Shown in pieces: positions 43,348 to 52,899 of a stretch of 64,000 nt of DNA. The translations under genes and the position numbers were made by a program. Under the pieces are notes generated by a model that was given only the letters and a program-made list of their open reading frames with translations, was not told the DNA's origin and did no database searches. Origin of the DNA: CAKSHP01 sp045636325 (lineage in GTDB: Bacteria > Bacillota > Clostridia > UBA1381 > UMGS1253); the NCBI GenBank assembly GCA_045636325.1, contig JAZTXH010000008.1, positions 1-64,000 on the forward strand, read 5' to 3'. Positions within the stretch are counted from its first letter, which is position 1; each line of letters opens with the position of its first letter.

Positions 43348-46300
43348 TTATTGATTTTCAAGTGTGTCAACTTCGTCGATTTTTAGTGCAAGGAGCTTTG
43401 AAACACCTTTTTCCTGCATTGTAACGCCATATAGCAGATTAGCCACTTCCATAGTACCTCTTCTGTGAGTTACCAAAATAAACTGCGTGTTTTTGCAGTA
43501 AATTTTTAGGTAATCAGCAAAACGGTAAACGTTGGGCTCGTCAAGAGCAGCTTCAATTTCGTCAAGCACGCAAAAGGGAGTGGGGCGTACTTTAAGAATG
43601 GAAAATAGTAATGCTATAGCAGTAAAAGCCATTTCTCCGCCGGAAAGAAGTGAAAGATTTTTAAGGCTTTTTCCCGGAGGCTGAGCTTCGATTTCAATTC
43701 CGCTTTCTAAAACATCACTTGGGTCAGAAAGCGACAGGCTTGCCCTGCCGCCACCGAAAAGCTGAGTGAAGGTTTCGGAAAACTTTTCATTGATAATTGC
43801 AAATTGCTGGGTGAACTGGTCTTTCATTTGCAGTGTAATTTGTTCTATTAAACGTTCAAGTTCGCCTTTTGCCTGAGTTAAATCTTCGGACTGTGTTGAA
43901 AGGAAAGAGTGTCTTTCGCTTGTTTCTTTGTATTCTTCCACTGATTCAAGGTTAACGTTACCGAGCTGCTTTATTTCGGATTTCAACTCTGAAACACGTT
44001 TTTTTGCATCAGTGAGAATAAAATCTTCTTTTTTGTATGCTAAAGCGGTATTGTAGGTAATTTCGTAATCATCCCACATTTTAGCAGAGACCGAATCCAT
44101 ATCAGAGTCAAGCTTTTCTCTTTTTGAATCAAGTCTTGTTTGTTCTTCTTTTAAAAGATATAATTTTTCACGGGTTTTGCGCTCGTCTTCGCTTATATCC
44201 TTTAATTGTTGCCGGGTATTAATACGTTTGTTTTCCAGCTCTTCAATTTCTTTTTCCATTTCTTCTATTTCGGCATCGGCGCTTTCTGCATCTGCCTTTT
44301 TTTGTTCAATCTGTTTTTTAATATCTTCGTTTTTTGTTTTGATATCTGTTATGTCAGAATGTTTTTCGGAAATACTGTTTAAATCTTCAAGTCTAAATTC
44401 TTTAAGGCGGTTGATATCTTCTTTTATAGTTTCAATATCACGCTCTTTAACGCGAAGATTAACAGTTTGTTCTTTTGAAATGCTGGTAAGCTTTTCGCGT
44501 TTTTCTTCCAGATGAGAAAGTGTTTTTTCGCTTTCGGAAATGTCATTTTTTAAAATTTCTACCTTAAATTCCTGAGAAGTGGTTTCGTTTATTAAAATGG
44601 CAAGCTCTTCATTTGCAGATCTGATATTTTCTTCAATCTGCATTAATTCCGCTTCGGCACCACCATCGGAATTTTTGGCGCTGTCTATTAAAATATCTAT
44701 GTGTGAATAATCTAAATTAAGCCTTACAACTGTTTGCTGTTTTTCTGAAAGCAAAAATTCAAAAGCTTCAAAATCTTTTTCTGCAACTTTAATTAACTGA
44801 GCAGTTTTTTCGTGCTTTTGATTAAGAGTGGTTATTTCGGCTTTTAAATCAGATGTAAGGGAAGTAAGAGTTTTTATATCGCTTGCACGGCTTAAAAGTC
44901 CAGTTGTTTTATTCATTGCACCGCCGGTAATAGAGCCGCCTGAATTTAAAATTTCACCGTCAAGAGTTACGACTTTAAATCTATATGAAAATTTTCTGCT
45001 TATAGCAATAGCATTGTCCATTGTATCCGCTATAACTGTGCGACCAAGCAGACTTTTTATTATTCCTGAATACTTTCTGTCTGCAATTATTACATTTGAG
45101 CCAAGGGCAACAAATCCGTCTTCTTTTGAAATTGCGCCAATGTTATCAAGTTCATATCCTTTTACAGAAGAAATTGGAAGAAAAGTTACTCTGCCGGCGC
45201 CGATTTTCTTTAAATAATTTATGGCGTTTTTTGCATCGTATTCAGTTTCCGTTATAATGTTTCCGAGCGCACCGCCCAAAGCTGCCTCAATTGCAGTAAC
45301 AAACTTTTTGTCTGTATCAATAACAGAAGAAAGAATGCCATATATTCTGCAGTTTTGTAACTGACCGTTTTGCATAGCAGTAAGCACTGATTTTGTGCTT
45401 TTTCCGAGACCTTCAAAGTCTCTTTCCATTTCCTTTAACATATTAAGCCTTGATGCATGGCGGTTAAAGTCAACGGTTTTGTTTGTTATATGGTCTGATG
45501 TTTTTGAAAGGTCAGCTTTTAAAGTTTCTATTTCTGCACGTTTTTGTGATGCAGCAGTTTTCATTTCATCAAGCTCTTTTGAGTGGATATCAAAATTTGT
45601 TTTTAAATCTTTTTTCTTCTTAGTAAGCATTTCAATTTCTTCTATGGTATCTCTGCGGTTTTCATTTATGGCATCACGTCTTTCGATAAAGCTTTTCTTA
45701 AACGCTTCAAGAGAGCTTAGTTTGCTTTTCGAGTCCGTAGCTTCATTCAACAAATCAATTATATCCGCCTTTTTTTCGCTTATTGCACCGCTAAGGCAAG
45801 AAATCTCATTGTTTAGTGAGTCTAAGTCTGAGTTTATGCCTTTCAGCGAGTCTTTTATTTGTGAAAGAAATTGCTTTTCAGATAAAAGCTTTTTTTCAAG
45901 CTCAGCATTTTTATCTTTATAAGATTCAATTTTAATGTTTAAAGAAGAAATTTCTTTTTCAATGCGCTCAATCATTTTTTCGCCCGAAGAAATGGTGTTA
46001 AATAAAACATTTATCTCACCGCCGATGCTTTTAATCATAAGCTCTGTTTTACTGCTTAAATCACGTTTATCTGCAAGAGTGGTGTTAATATTTTCTTCAA
46101 GGGCAGTAAGGGATTTAGTTTTTTCAATACATTGTTCAAGGGTATTGTTCACTGAATTAATATTTTCGCACACAATTGAAAAATCCTTTAAAAGTGATGC
46201 CTTAGAGTCATTGTATTTGTCAGCAAAATCTAAAAAGATATTTATATCAAGTGTTTTAAATTCTTCGTAAAGAGTAAGATATTTTTTTGCTTTTTCGCTT

Positions 46301-46923
46301 TGACGGCGCAAGGGTTCAAGTCGCGCGGAAAGCTCGGTTACAATATCATTTATTCTTAAAAGATTATCATTTGTTGAGGCAAGCTTTCTCTGTGCTTCAA
46401 TTTTTCTATGTCTGAATTTGGATATTCCTGCTGCTTCGTCAAAGATATTTCGTCTGTCGTCTGATTTGCCGGAAATGATTTCGTTAACTTTGCCCTGGCC
46501 AATAATAGAATAACCATCACGACCAAGGCCTGTATCCATTAAAAGCTCGTGAATGTCTTTAAGGCGGCAGGGAGCATTATTTATATAATATTCGCTTTCA
46601 CCTGAACGGTAAACTTTTCTGGTAATTGAAACTTCGTGAAAATCTATTTTAAAACCATTGTCGGAATTGTCTAAAGTGAGTGTAACCTGTGCATATCCAA
46701 GGGGTTTTCGTTTTTGTGTGCCCGCAAAAATAACATCCTGCATTGCGCCGCCACGCAGCGCTTTTGCGCTCATTTCACCCATTACCCAGCGTATAGCATC
46801 GGAAATGTTACTTTTTCCGCTTCCGTTTGGGCCAACAACAGATGTTATACCTGGTTCAAAAGTAAGAAAGGTTTTGTCAGCAAATGACTTAAACCCTACA
46901 AGTTCAATACTTTTTAAATACAC
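43348..46923 (-). CDS. smc: Chromosome segregation ATPase SMC
   Basis: An 1191-residue condensin subunit. The N-terminal head has Walker A GPNGSGKSNISD, followed by GRDGYSIIGQGKV. A coiled coil (about 170-500) leads to the hinge (about 510-670, with GVLSSVID-like ILSSVIDTDKKFV and GRVTFLPISSVKG), then a second coiled coil (about 680-1010). The C-terminal head has the signature LSLLSGGEMAFTAIAL and Walker B PFCVLDEIEAALDE. It shapes and segregates the chromosome with ScpA/ScpB, which are not in view. The start overlaps the radical SAM gene by 10 bases. Confidence 0.97.
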   Translation of the reverse strand: MYLKSIELVGFKSFADKTFLTFEPGITSVVGPNGSGKSNISDAIRWVMGEMSAKALRGGAMQDVIFAGTQKRKPLGYAQVTLTLDNSDNGFKIDFHEVSITRKVYRSGESEYYINNAPCRLKDIHELLMDTGLGRDGYSIIGQGKVNEIISGKSDDRRNIFDEAAGISKFRHRKIEAQRKLASTNDNLLRINDIVTELSARLEPLRRQSEKAKKYLTLYEEFKTLDINIFLDFADKYNDSKASLLKDFSIVCENINSVNNTLEQCIEKTKSLTALEENINTTLADKRDLSSKTELMIKSIGGEINVLFNTISSGEKMIERIEKEISSLNIKIESYKDKNAELEKKLLSEKQFLSQIKDSLKGINSDLDSLNNEISCLSGAISEKKADIIDLLNEATDSKSKLSSLEAFKKSFIERRDAINENRRDTIEEIEMLTKKKKDLKTNFDIHSKELDEMKTAASQKRAEIETLKADLSKTSDHITNKTVDFNRHASRLNMLKEMERDFEGLGKSTKSVLTAMQNGQLQNCRIYGILSSVIDTDKKFVTAIEAALGGALGNIITETEYDAKNAINYLKKIGAGRVTFLPISSVKGYELDNIGAISKEDGFVALGSNVIIADRKYSGIIKSLLGRTVIADTMDNAIAISRKFSYRFKVVTLDGEILNSGGSITGGAMNKTTGLLSRASDIKTLTSLTSDLKAEITTLNQKHEKTAQLIKVAEKDFEAFEFLLSEKQQTVVRLNLDYSHIDILIDSAKNSDGGAEAELMQIEENIRSANEELAILINETTSQEFKVEILKNDISESEKTLSHLEEKREKLTSISKEQTVNLRVKERDIETIKEDINRLKEFRLEDLNSISEKHSDITDIKTKNEDIKKQIEQKKADAESADAEIEEMEKEIEELENKRINTRQQLKDISEDERKTREKLYLLKEEQTRLDSKREKLDSDMDSVSAKMWDDYEITYNTALAYKKEDFILTDAKKRVSELKSEIKQLGNVNLESVEEYKETSERHSFLSTQSEDLTQAKGELERLIEQITLQMKDQFTQQFAIINEKFSETFTQLFGGGRASLSLSDPSDVLESGIEIEAQPPGKSLKNLSLLSGGEMAFTAIALLFSILKVRPTPFCVLDEIEAALDEPNVYRFADYLKIYCKNTQFILVTHRRGTMEVANLLYGVTMQEKGVSKLLALKIDEVDTLENQ

Positions 46924-47930
46924 AAAGCATCCTCCTTTACAAATTTAATATCGTTTATGCAAACGTTTTTGTCAGCTTCAATCGTAACGTTGCATCCTGT
47001 TTTTTCATATATCGCCTTTATGTTACTTTTTTTATTACCAATTGCTTTTGATAAGTCTTTGGGATTAACCAGTATTTTTAATGAATTTTTTTTGGTGGCA
47101 ACGGGGATTATTTTGTTATAAAATATACGGCTTAAAACAAGCTCGCCGAATGAGCTGTGAACGGGGCCTGCAATAACATCCCCGCCGCTTTCATTTATTT
47201 TACCTGAAGACATAAGACCAATTCTTAAAACTGTCACGCCTGCATCAGAAAAAAGTTTATATACTTCAGCGCAACGCTCAACGGCCTCTTCTACCGTTAG
47301 GGGAGAATATTCGTGCCTTTTATACATATCAGCAAGTTTGCTGTTCTTTATGACCAAAGTGGGATAAATACGAGTAGTATTACTTCCAAGGCTGATAATG
47401 TCATGGGCGGTCTTAAGTGTTTTTTCAAAAGTATCACCGGGAAGACCTGTCATCATCTGAAGCCCAAGTTCAAAGCCACCATGGTTTTTTATAAGAGCCA
47501 CTGATTTTTTTACATCTTCAAAATTATGACCGCGGTTTGAGAGGCTTAAAACCTCGTCATCGGTTGACTGAACGCCAAGTTCAATAGCACGCACACCATA
47601 GCCGTAAAGCATTTCAAGATTTTCCTTTGTTATGCAATCAGGCCTCGTTGATATACGTGTATAACTTACAATACCACTATCTATATATTGTTTTGCAACA
47701 GATAAAAACTGTTTTTGAACATCTTCTTCAATTGCAGTGAAACTACCACCAAAAAATGCAATGCTGCAGTTAGCATTTTCAGGAAGTGTTTTTATATAAC
47801 TCTCTATATTTTCTTTTGCTTTTTGAGGTGTCATAAATTCAATGCCGGTAATCTTTTTCTGATTGCAGAAAACACAGTCATTTGGGCACCCCTTATGAGG
47901 CACAAAAACAGGAATATTTATATTTCGCAT
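46914..47930 (-). CDS. Elp3-like radical SAM protein with a KH-like tail
   Basis: A 338-residue radical SAM enzyme. CPNDCVFCNQKKITG near residue 14 carries the 4Fe-4S cysteines, FFGGSFTAI the SAM-binding strand, and RPDCITKENLEML plus GVQSTDDEVL match the Elp3/COG1243 group. The GNAT domain of Elp3 is absent. The C-terminal 45 residues (NPKDLSKAIGNKKSNIKAIY) resemble a KH RNA-binding motif of the NusA type. RNA is therefore a plausible substrate, but this is inference. It is first in the run with smc and ftsY. Confidence 0.82.
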   Translation of the reverse strand: MRNINIPVFVPHKGCPNDCVFCNQKKITGIEFMTPQKAKENIESYIKTLPENANCSIAFFGGSFTAIEEDVQKQFLSVAKQYIDSGIVSYTRISTRPDCITKENLEMLYGYGVRAIELGVQSTDDEVLSLSNRGHNFEDVKKSVALIKNHGGFELGLQMMTGLPGDTFEKTLKTAHDIISLGSNTTRIYPTLVIKNSKLADMYKRHEYSPLTVEEAVERCAEVYKLFSDAGVTVLRIGLMSSGKINESGGDVIAGPVHSSFGELVLSRIFYNKIIPVATKKNSLKILVNPKDLSKAIGNKKSNIKAIYEKTGCNVTIEADKNVCINDIKFVKEDALCI

Positions 47931-48024
47931 AAAATCACCATAAAATACACTTTAACTAATACATTTTACCATTTTTTTTTCGTTGTGTCAAATAAAAAAT
48001 ATCAAATAAAAATTCAGTTTTACC

Positions 48025-48054
48025 TTGACTTTTGTGTATTAGATAGGGTATACT
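48025..48054 (+). promoter_or_regulatory. Promoter for the methyltransferase gene
   Basis: TTGACT and TATACT with an 18-base spacer, about 64 bases before the ATG. Confidence 0.6.
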
Positions 48055-48117
48055 ATGTATGTATATCTTCAGATATCCGTATTTTGGTTATTGTAAAAGA
48101 ACGAAAGGAAAATATTT

Positions 48118-48966
48118 ATGAGATTTCAGACAAAACTTCTTTTGCAATTGAATAAGATTTTTAAAGTGCCGTCGCATCCTTTTAACCTGCAGAATGAAGG
48201 TAAAAAAACTTATGCAATGTGGCAATATGAAAAGGGTGCAAATACCATCGAAAATTATGTTTCTTATGTATCGGAAAAAGAAATGTTTGAAGGTAAGAAG
48301 GTGCTTGACATCGGTTGCGGAGCCGCAGGAAAATCATTGTATTATGCATCTTTGGGTGCAGAGATTGTGCATGGTGTTGATGTGGTTGAGCGCTATCGCT
48401 GTGAATCAGAAAAACTGGCAGAAGAACTTGGACTTTCAGAGAAATTTAAATTTCACCTTTGTGATGCGGCGAAGCTAGAATTTGAAGATGAATACTTTGA
48501 CACTATAATTATGAATGATAGTATGGAGCATGTTTCAGAGCCTGAAAAAGTTTTGGCACAGTGCCGTCGTGTTTTAAAAAATGGCGGAAAGCTTTTTGTT
48601 AATTTCTGTCCGTATCATCATCCTTATGGCGCCCATTTGTCGGATGTTATAGGTATGCCGTGGGTGCATCTGTTGTTTTCCGAAAAAACTATGATTGAAG
48701 CATATCGGAATTTGGTAAAAGGTTTGCCTGACGAAAAAAGCAGACTTGAGTTTCGGTTTTCTGAAAATAAAAATGGTGATGAAACTATTTCATATATAAA
48801 TCATATGACAATTAAACGCTTTAAAAAGATTTTAGCCTCTTGCGGCATGAAAAAAGTTTATTATAAGGAAATTTCGCTTAGAAATATTACAAAGCCCTTG
48901 GCAAAATTACCTGGAATTAAAGAAATGTTTGTAAAAATGACGGTTGCAGTTCTTGAAAAAGACTGA
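48118..48966 (+). CDS. Class I SAM-dependent methyltransferase
   Basis: A 282-residue methyltransferase. The SAM-binding motif I is VLDIGCGAAGKSLYYASLGA (about 62-81), GVDV follows as motif II, and IIMNDSMEHVSEPEKVLAQC is the UbiE/Methyltransf_11-type motif IV. An N-terminal extension of about 55 residues and a C-terminal region (YHHPYGAHLSDVIGMPW) suggest a specialised substrate, which I cannot name. GAAAGGA precedes the ATG. tyrS follows after about 40 bases, possibly on the same transcript. Confidence 0.85.
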   Translation: MRFQTKLLLQLNKIFKVPSHPFNLQNEGKKTYAMWQYEKGANTIENYVSYVSEKEMFEGKKVLDIGCGAAGKSLYYASLGAEIVHGVDVVERYRCESEKLAEELGLSEKFKFHLCDAAKLEFEDEYFDTIIMNDSMEHVSEPEKVLAQCRRVLKNGGKLFVNFCPYHHPYGAHLSDVIGMPWVHLLFSEKTMIEAYRNLVKGLPDEKSRLEFRFSENKNGDETISYINHMTIKRFKKILASCGMKKVYYKEISLRNITKPLAKLPGIKEMFVKMTVAVLEKD

Positions 48967-49006
48967 TACTTTTAGAATATGATTAAATTGAGAGGATTGG
49001 ATAACA

Positions 49007-50233
49007 ATGGAAAATGTTTTTGATATACTTAAGGAAAGAGGTCTTATTGCACAAACTACTCATGAAGATGAGATAAGAGAACTTTTAGGTAAAGAAAAGG
49101 TTACATTTTATATTGGATTTGACCCCACTGCAGACAGCCTTCATGTAGGTCACTTTCTTCAGATGGTTGTAATGCGTCATATGCAGCTTGCAGGACACAG
49201 ACCTATTGCACTTGTTGGCGGTGGTACAGGTATGGTTGGTGACCCTTCGGGAAGAACGGATATGCGCCAGATGATGACTCCTGAGGTTATTAATCATAAC
49301 TGTGAATGTTTTAAAAAGCAACTTTCAAGTGTTATTGATTTTTCAGATGATAAAGCAATTATGGTAAATAATGCAGACTGGCTTTTAGACCTTAATTACA
49401 TAGAGTTTTTAAGAGATATAGGGGCATGTTTTTCTGTTAACAAAATGCTTACTGCAGAGTGCTTTAAGCAGAGACTTGAAAAGGGACTTTCATTCCTTGA
49501 ATTTAACTATATGCTTATGCAAAGCTACGATTTTCTTATGCTTTCAAGAAAATATGATTGTAAGATGGAGCTTGGCGGTGATGACCAGTGGAGCAATATC
49601 CTTGGTGGTGTTGACCTCTGCCGCAGAAAAGACCAGAAACAGGTTTACGGTATGACATTTACTCTTCTTACAACAAGCGAGGGTAAGAAAATGGGTAAAA
49701 CAGCTAAAGGTGCACTTTGGCTTGACCCTGAAAAAACAACTCCTTATGAGTTTTATCAGTACTGGAGAAATGTGGATGATGCTGATGCGGTTAAGTGTTT
49801 AAAGCTTTTGACATTTGTTCCTATGAAGCAGATAAGAGAGTATGAAAGCTACGAAGGTGCACAGCTTAATGAAGTTAAAAAGATTCTTGCTTATGAAATC
49901 ACAAAAATGGTTCATGGCCAAGACGAAGCTGAAAAAGCGAAGAGCGCTACAGAAGCTATATTCGGAGGCGGAAGTGACGATTCAAATATGCCTTCTACCG
50001 TTGTAGACAAAGCTGAAATCGAAGCAGGTATAGGAATTTTAGACCTTTTGGTAAAGGTTAATCTTATCCCCTCAAAGGGTGAGGGCAGACGTCTTATTAC
50101 TCAGGGCGGAATAAGCATTGATTCTGCTAAAGTTGCAGACCCTGCAATGGTTGTTAATATGGATTTATTCAACAATGGAAAGATTATCGTTAAAAAGGGC
50201 AAAAAGGTATTTCACAAAATTATTGCAGAATAA
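49007..50233 (+). CDS. tyrS: Tyrosyl-tRNA synthetase
   Basis: A 408-residue class I synthetase. The HIGH-type motif DPTADSLHVGHFLQ is near 41-54, the tyrosine pocket includes GGDDQWSNILGGVDL, and the KMSKS loop is KKMGKTAKGALWL. A C-terminal S4 RNA-binding domain (about 340-405, with GEGRRLITQGGISI) completes it. This is the TyrS1-like, eubacterial form. No T-box fits in the 40-base gap upstream. Confidence 0.97.
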   Translation: MENVFDILKERGLIAQTTHEDEIRELLGKEKVTFYIGFDPTADSLHVGHFLQMVVMRHMQLAGHRPIALVGGGTGMVGDPSGRTDMRQMMTPEVINHNCECFKKQLSSVIDFSDDKAIMVNNADWLLDLNYIEFLRDIGACFSVNKMLTAECFKQRLEKGLSFLEFNYMLMQSYDFLMLSRKYDCKMELGGDDQWSNILGGVDLCRRKDQKQVYGMTFTLLTTSEGKKMGKTAKGALWLDPEKTTPYEFYQYWRNVDDADAVKCLKLLTFVPMKQIREYESYEGAQLNEVKKILAYEITKMVHGQDEAEKAKSATEAIFGGGSDDSNMPSTVVDKAEIEAGIGILDLLVKVNLIPSKGEGRRLITQGGISIDSAKVADPAMVVNMDLFNNGKIIVKKGKKVFHKIIAE

Positions 50234-50241
50234 AAAATTAG

Positions 50242-50274
50242 AGGGACACATTGCTTTTGTGTCCCTTATTTTAA
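50242..50274 (+). terminator. Terminator after tyrS
   Basis: AGGGACACA pairs with TGTGTCCCT, loop seven bases, followed by TATTTT. Confidence 0.75.
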
Positions 50275-50295
50275 AATAGAGGGGAGAACTTATTT

Positions 50296-51123
50296 ATGAG
50301 CAGAACAGACAGGATTTTTATAGATATGTGTAAAAATGTTTTGGATAACGGCATTTTGGACGAAGGAAATGTAAGACCGCATTGGGATGATGGGGAACCT
50401 GCTTATACAAAAAAGGTGTTCGGTGTGGTAAATCGTTATAATCTTGAAGAAGAGTTTCCGCTTTTAACATTAAGACCTATTAACTTTAGAGCAGCAATAG
50501 ATGAAATTTTATGGATATGGCAGAAAAAATCAAATAATATAAATGATTTGAACAGCCATATATGGGATAGCTGGGCTGATGAAAACGGAAGCATCGGTAA
50601 GGCATACGGCTATCAGCTTGCGGTAAAGCATAAATACAAAGAGGGTATGTTTGATCAGGTTGACAGGGTTTTGTATGATTTAAAAAACAATCCTTCAAGC
50701 AGAAGAATTATGACAAATATATATAACCATCATGATTTAAGCAAAATGGCTTTGTATCCTTGCGCATATTCTGTTACATTTAATGTAAGTCAGGGAAAGC
50801 TTAATGCAATTTTAAATCAGCGCAGTCAGGATATTTTGGCAGCAAATGCGTGGAATGTAAGCCAGTATGCGGCTTTGGTTATGATGCTTGCTCAGGTAAG
50901 CGGTCTTAAGGCGGGAGAATTAGTACATGTTATTGCAGATGCTCATATTTATGACAGACATATTGACATTGTAAAAGAGCTTATTTCAAGAAAGGAAAAT
51001 CCTGCGCCTGTTGTGAAGTTAAACCCTGAAATCAAAAAATTTTATGATTTTAAAGTGGAAGACTTTGTGGTTGAAAACTATGTTACGGGCGATAAAATAG
51101 GAAAAATTCCGGTTGCTGTGTGA
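50296..51123 (+). CDS. thyA: Thymidylate synthase ThyA
   Basis: A 275-residue dUMP methylase using methylene-tetrahydrofolate. The catalytic Cys lies in LYPCAYSVTF, phosphate-binding Arg in NPSSRRIMTN, and nucleotide contacts in QRSQDILAANAWNVSQY and HIYDRHID. It resembles the thyA type first known from Bacillus and its phage phi3T more than the E. coli type, and the usual GNPFN is AANAWN. Start GGGGAGAA-ATG is good. folA follows after 12 bases, the usual thyA-folA pairing that regenerates folate. Confidence 0.94.
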   Translation: MSRTDRIFIDMCKNVLDNGILDEGNVRPHWDDGEPAYTKKVFGVVNRYNLEEEFPLLTLRPINFRAAIDEILWIWQKKSNNINDLNSHIWDSWADENGSIGKAYGYQLAVKHKYKEGMFDQVDRVLYDLKNNPSSRRIMTNIYNHHDLSKMALYPCAYSVTFNVSQGKLNAILNQRSQDILAANAWNVSQYAALVMMLAQVSGLKAGELVHVIADAHIYDRHIDIVKELISRKENPAPVVKLNPEIKKFYDFKVEDFVVENYVTGDKIGKIPVAV

Positions 51124-51135
51124 GGTGTTTATAAT

Positions 51136-51642
51136 ATGAAGCAGATAAACTTAATAGTTGCGGTGGATAAAAAATTTGCCATAGGAAATAAAGGCGATAT
51201 TCCGTGGCACATAAGTGCTGACATGAAGTATTTCAGAAATATTACAAGCGGAAAAAGCATTATTATGGGCAGAAAGACTCTTGAATCCTTTCCTGGCAGC
51301 AAACCGCTTCCTAACAGAAAAAATATAGTTTTAAGCAGAAATAAGGATTTGAAAATTGAAGGTGCAGTAGTTGTCAAATCTATAAAAGAGGCTATTGACA
51401 TTTCGGAGGAGGATTGCTTTATTATAGGTGGCGGTGAAATATATAAAATGTTTCTGCCGTATGTTAAATACGCTTATGTAACAAAAGTTGAGGCTGAATT
51501 TGAAGCTGACACATATATGATTAACCTTGATAAAGAAAGTGATTGGAAACTGTATAAGAAAGGTGAAACTCTAAACGAAAACGGAATTGATTTTTCGTTT
51601 GATATATATGAAAATATAAATGTTAAATCAATTGCTTATTAG
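51136..51642 (+). CDS. folA: Dihydrofolate reductase
   Basis: A 168-residue DHFR. Key motifs: INLIVAVDKKFAIGNKGDIPW with the folate-loop Trp, ADMKYFRNITSG with the catalytic acidic Asp, IMGRKTLESFP, NIVLSRN and FIIGGGEIYKMFLPY. The length is typical. It reduces the dihydrofolate made by ThyA. GAGGTG precedes the ATG. Confidence 0.96.
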   Translation: MKQINLIVAVDKKFAIGNKGDIPWHISADMKYFRNITSGKSIIMGRKTLESFPGSKPLPNRKNIVLSRNKDLKIEGAVVVKSIKEAIDISEEDCFIIGGGEIYKMFLPYVKYAYVTKVEAEFEADTYMINLDKESDWKLYKKGETLNENGIDFSFDIYENINVKSIAY

Positions 51643-51653
51643 GATGAAATAAT

Positions 51654-52310
51654 ATGAAAAATAAAGAATTTATACTTTTTGACCTTGACGGAACACTTAC
51701 TGACCCGCAGGAAGGGATAACAAATTCGGTTAAATATGCACTAAAGCATTACGGTATAGAAGAAAATGATTATAAGTTGCTTTTAAGTTTTATCGGACCG
51801 CCGCTTGTAGACTCTTTTTGTGAAGTTTACGGGTTCAGTAAAGAGAAAGCTTTCGAAGCTGTTTTAAAATACAGAGAATATTTTATTGATAAAAAAGGAA
51901 TGTTTGAAAATAGAGTTTTTGACGGAACGCAAGTGCTTTTGGATAACGTGAAAAAAGCGAAAAAAAAGAATATACTTGTAACGTCAAAGCCTGAAGAACA
52001 GGCAATAGATATATTAAAATATTTTGATTTGTATAAATATTTTTATGATATATGTGGTGCAACAACTGATGAAAAACGAAGCAAAAAGATTGATGTTTTA
52101 AAATTTGCTGTTGAGAAAAACAGGATTGATATAAACAAAGCCGTTATGATTGGCGACAGAATGTTTGATGTTGGAGCGGCAAATGAGATAGGTATGGATT
52201 CAATCGGTGTAACTTTTGGGTTTGGAAGCAGAAAAGAACTGGAGAATGAAGGGGCAACTTGTATTGCAGAAAGTATAAAAGAACTTGAAGGTATAATTTT
52301 AGATAAGTGA
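51654..52310 (+). CDS. HAD-family phosphatase (phosphoglycolate phosphatase-like)
   Basis: A 218-residue HAD hydrolase. The nucleophile motif FDLDGTLTD is near residue 9, the Thr/Ser motif VTSKPE near 104, the Lys-containing KSKK...DVLKFAVEK segment and the acidic IGDRMFDVGAAN motif near 165. The helical cap type matches Gph/PGP-like enzymes. The substrate is not predictable. It follows folA by 11 bases and is likely co-transcribed. Confidence 0.88.
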   Translation: MKNKEFILFDLDGTLTDPQEGITNSVKYALKHYGIEENDYKLLLSFIGPPLVDSFCEVYGFSKEKAFEAVLKYREYFIDKKGMFENRVFDGTQVLLDNVKKAKKKNILVTSKPEEQAIDILKYFDLYKYFYDICGATTDEKRSKKIDVLKFAVEKNRIDINKAVMIGDRMFDVGAANEIGMDSIGVTFGFGSRKELENEGATCIAESIKELEGIILDK

Positions 52311-52403
52311 AATGATATGAGAACGCAAAGTTGCTTGTGGGGGAGAATTGCAAGTGTTATAATTGTCCCGCGGCATTTCATAAGTCAATAAGGAGTGAAT
52401 TTA
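52311..52403 (+). other. Gap before rnhA with a possible folded element
   Basis: GAAATG near 52309 and CATTTC near 52374 can pair, with GTGGG and CCCGC inside them. A 24-codon frame (MRTQSCLWGR...) lies here but has no ribosome binding site or recognisable content. It might be a processing site. Support is weak. Confidence 0.2.
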
Positions 52404-52868
52404 TTGAAAGAGGTAATGCTTTATACTGATGGTGCCTGCAGTGGAAATCCTGGTCCCGGCGGATATGGAATAATTCTCAGGTATGGGAAGCATGAAAAAG
52501 AGCTTTCGGTCGGATTTATTAAAACAACAAATAACAGAATGGAGCTTATGGCAGCGGTTGTAGGACTTGAACTTTTAAAAGAGCCGTGCAAGGTTAAATT
52601 AATTAGTGATTCTAAATATTTATGCGACTCTGTTTTAAAGGGATGGGTTTATACATGGAAAAGTAAAGGCTGGGTTAAAAGTGACAGAAAACCTGCTTTG
52701 AATGTAGATTTGTGGGAAAGAATGCTTGTTCAACTTGACAGGCACGACGTTGAAATTGTGTGGGTAAAAGGGCATAATGGTCATGAAGAGAACGAAAGAT
52801 GCGACAAAATGGCAGTAAGTGCATATAATTCACCGGGAAAACTTGTTGATGAAGGCTTTGAAGAATAA
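52404..52868 (+). CDS. rnhA: Ribonuclease HI
   Basis: A 154-residue RNase H1 that removes RNA from RNA/DNA hybrids. The acidic active-site residues are in LYTDGACSGNPGPG, RMELMAAVVGLE, ISDSKYLCDS and NERCDKMA, and HNGHEEN is the conserved His loop. I take the TTG start, with AAGGAG eight bases upstream; a GTG three codons earlier lies inside that site. The length is normal. Confidence 0.95.
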   Translation: MKEVMLYTDGACSGNPGPGGYGIILRYGKHEKELSVGFIKTTNNRMELMAAVVGLELLKEPCKVKLISDSKYLCDSVLKGWVYTWKSKGWVKSDRKPALNVDLWERMLVQLDRHDVEIVWVKGHNGHEENERCDKMAVSAYNSPGKLVDEGFEE

Positions 52869-52899
52869 ATTTTGTGTTATAGGTGGGTGATAAATGTAA

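Noticed and set aside
44177..46270. Several plus-strand frames of 110-175 codons opposite smc
   Set aside because: They are antisense shadows of the long coiled-coil coding sequence, with Ser/Phe-rich low-complexity translations.
52317..52391. A 24-codon frame between the HAD phosphatase and rnhA
   Set aside because: No ribosome binding site and no family-like content; it is probably chance.
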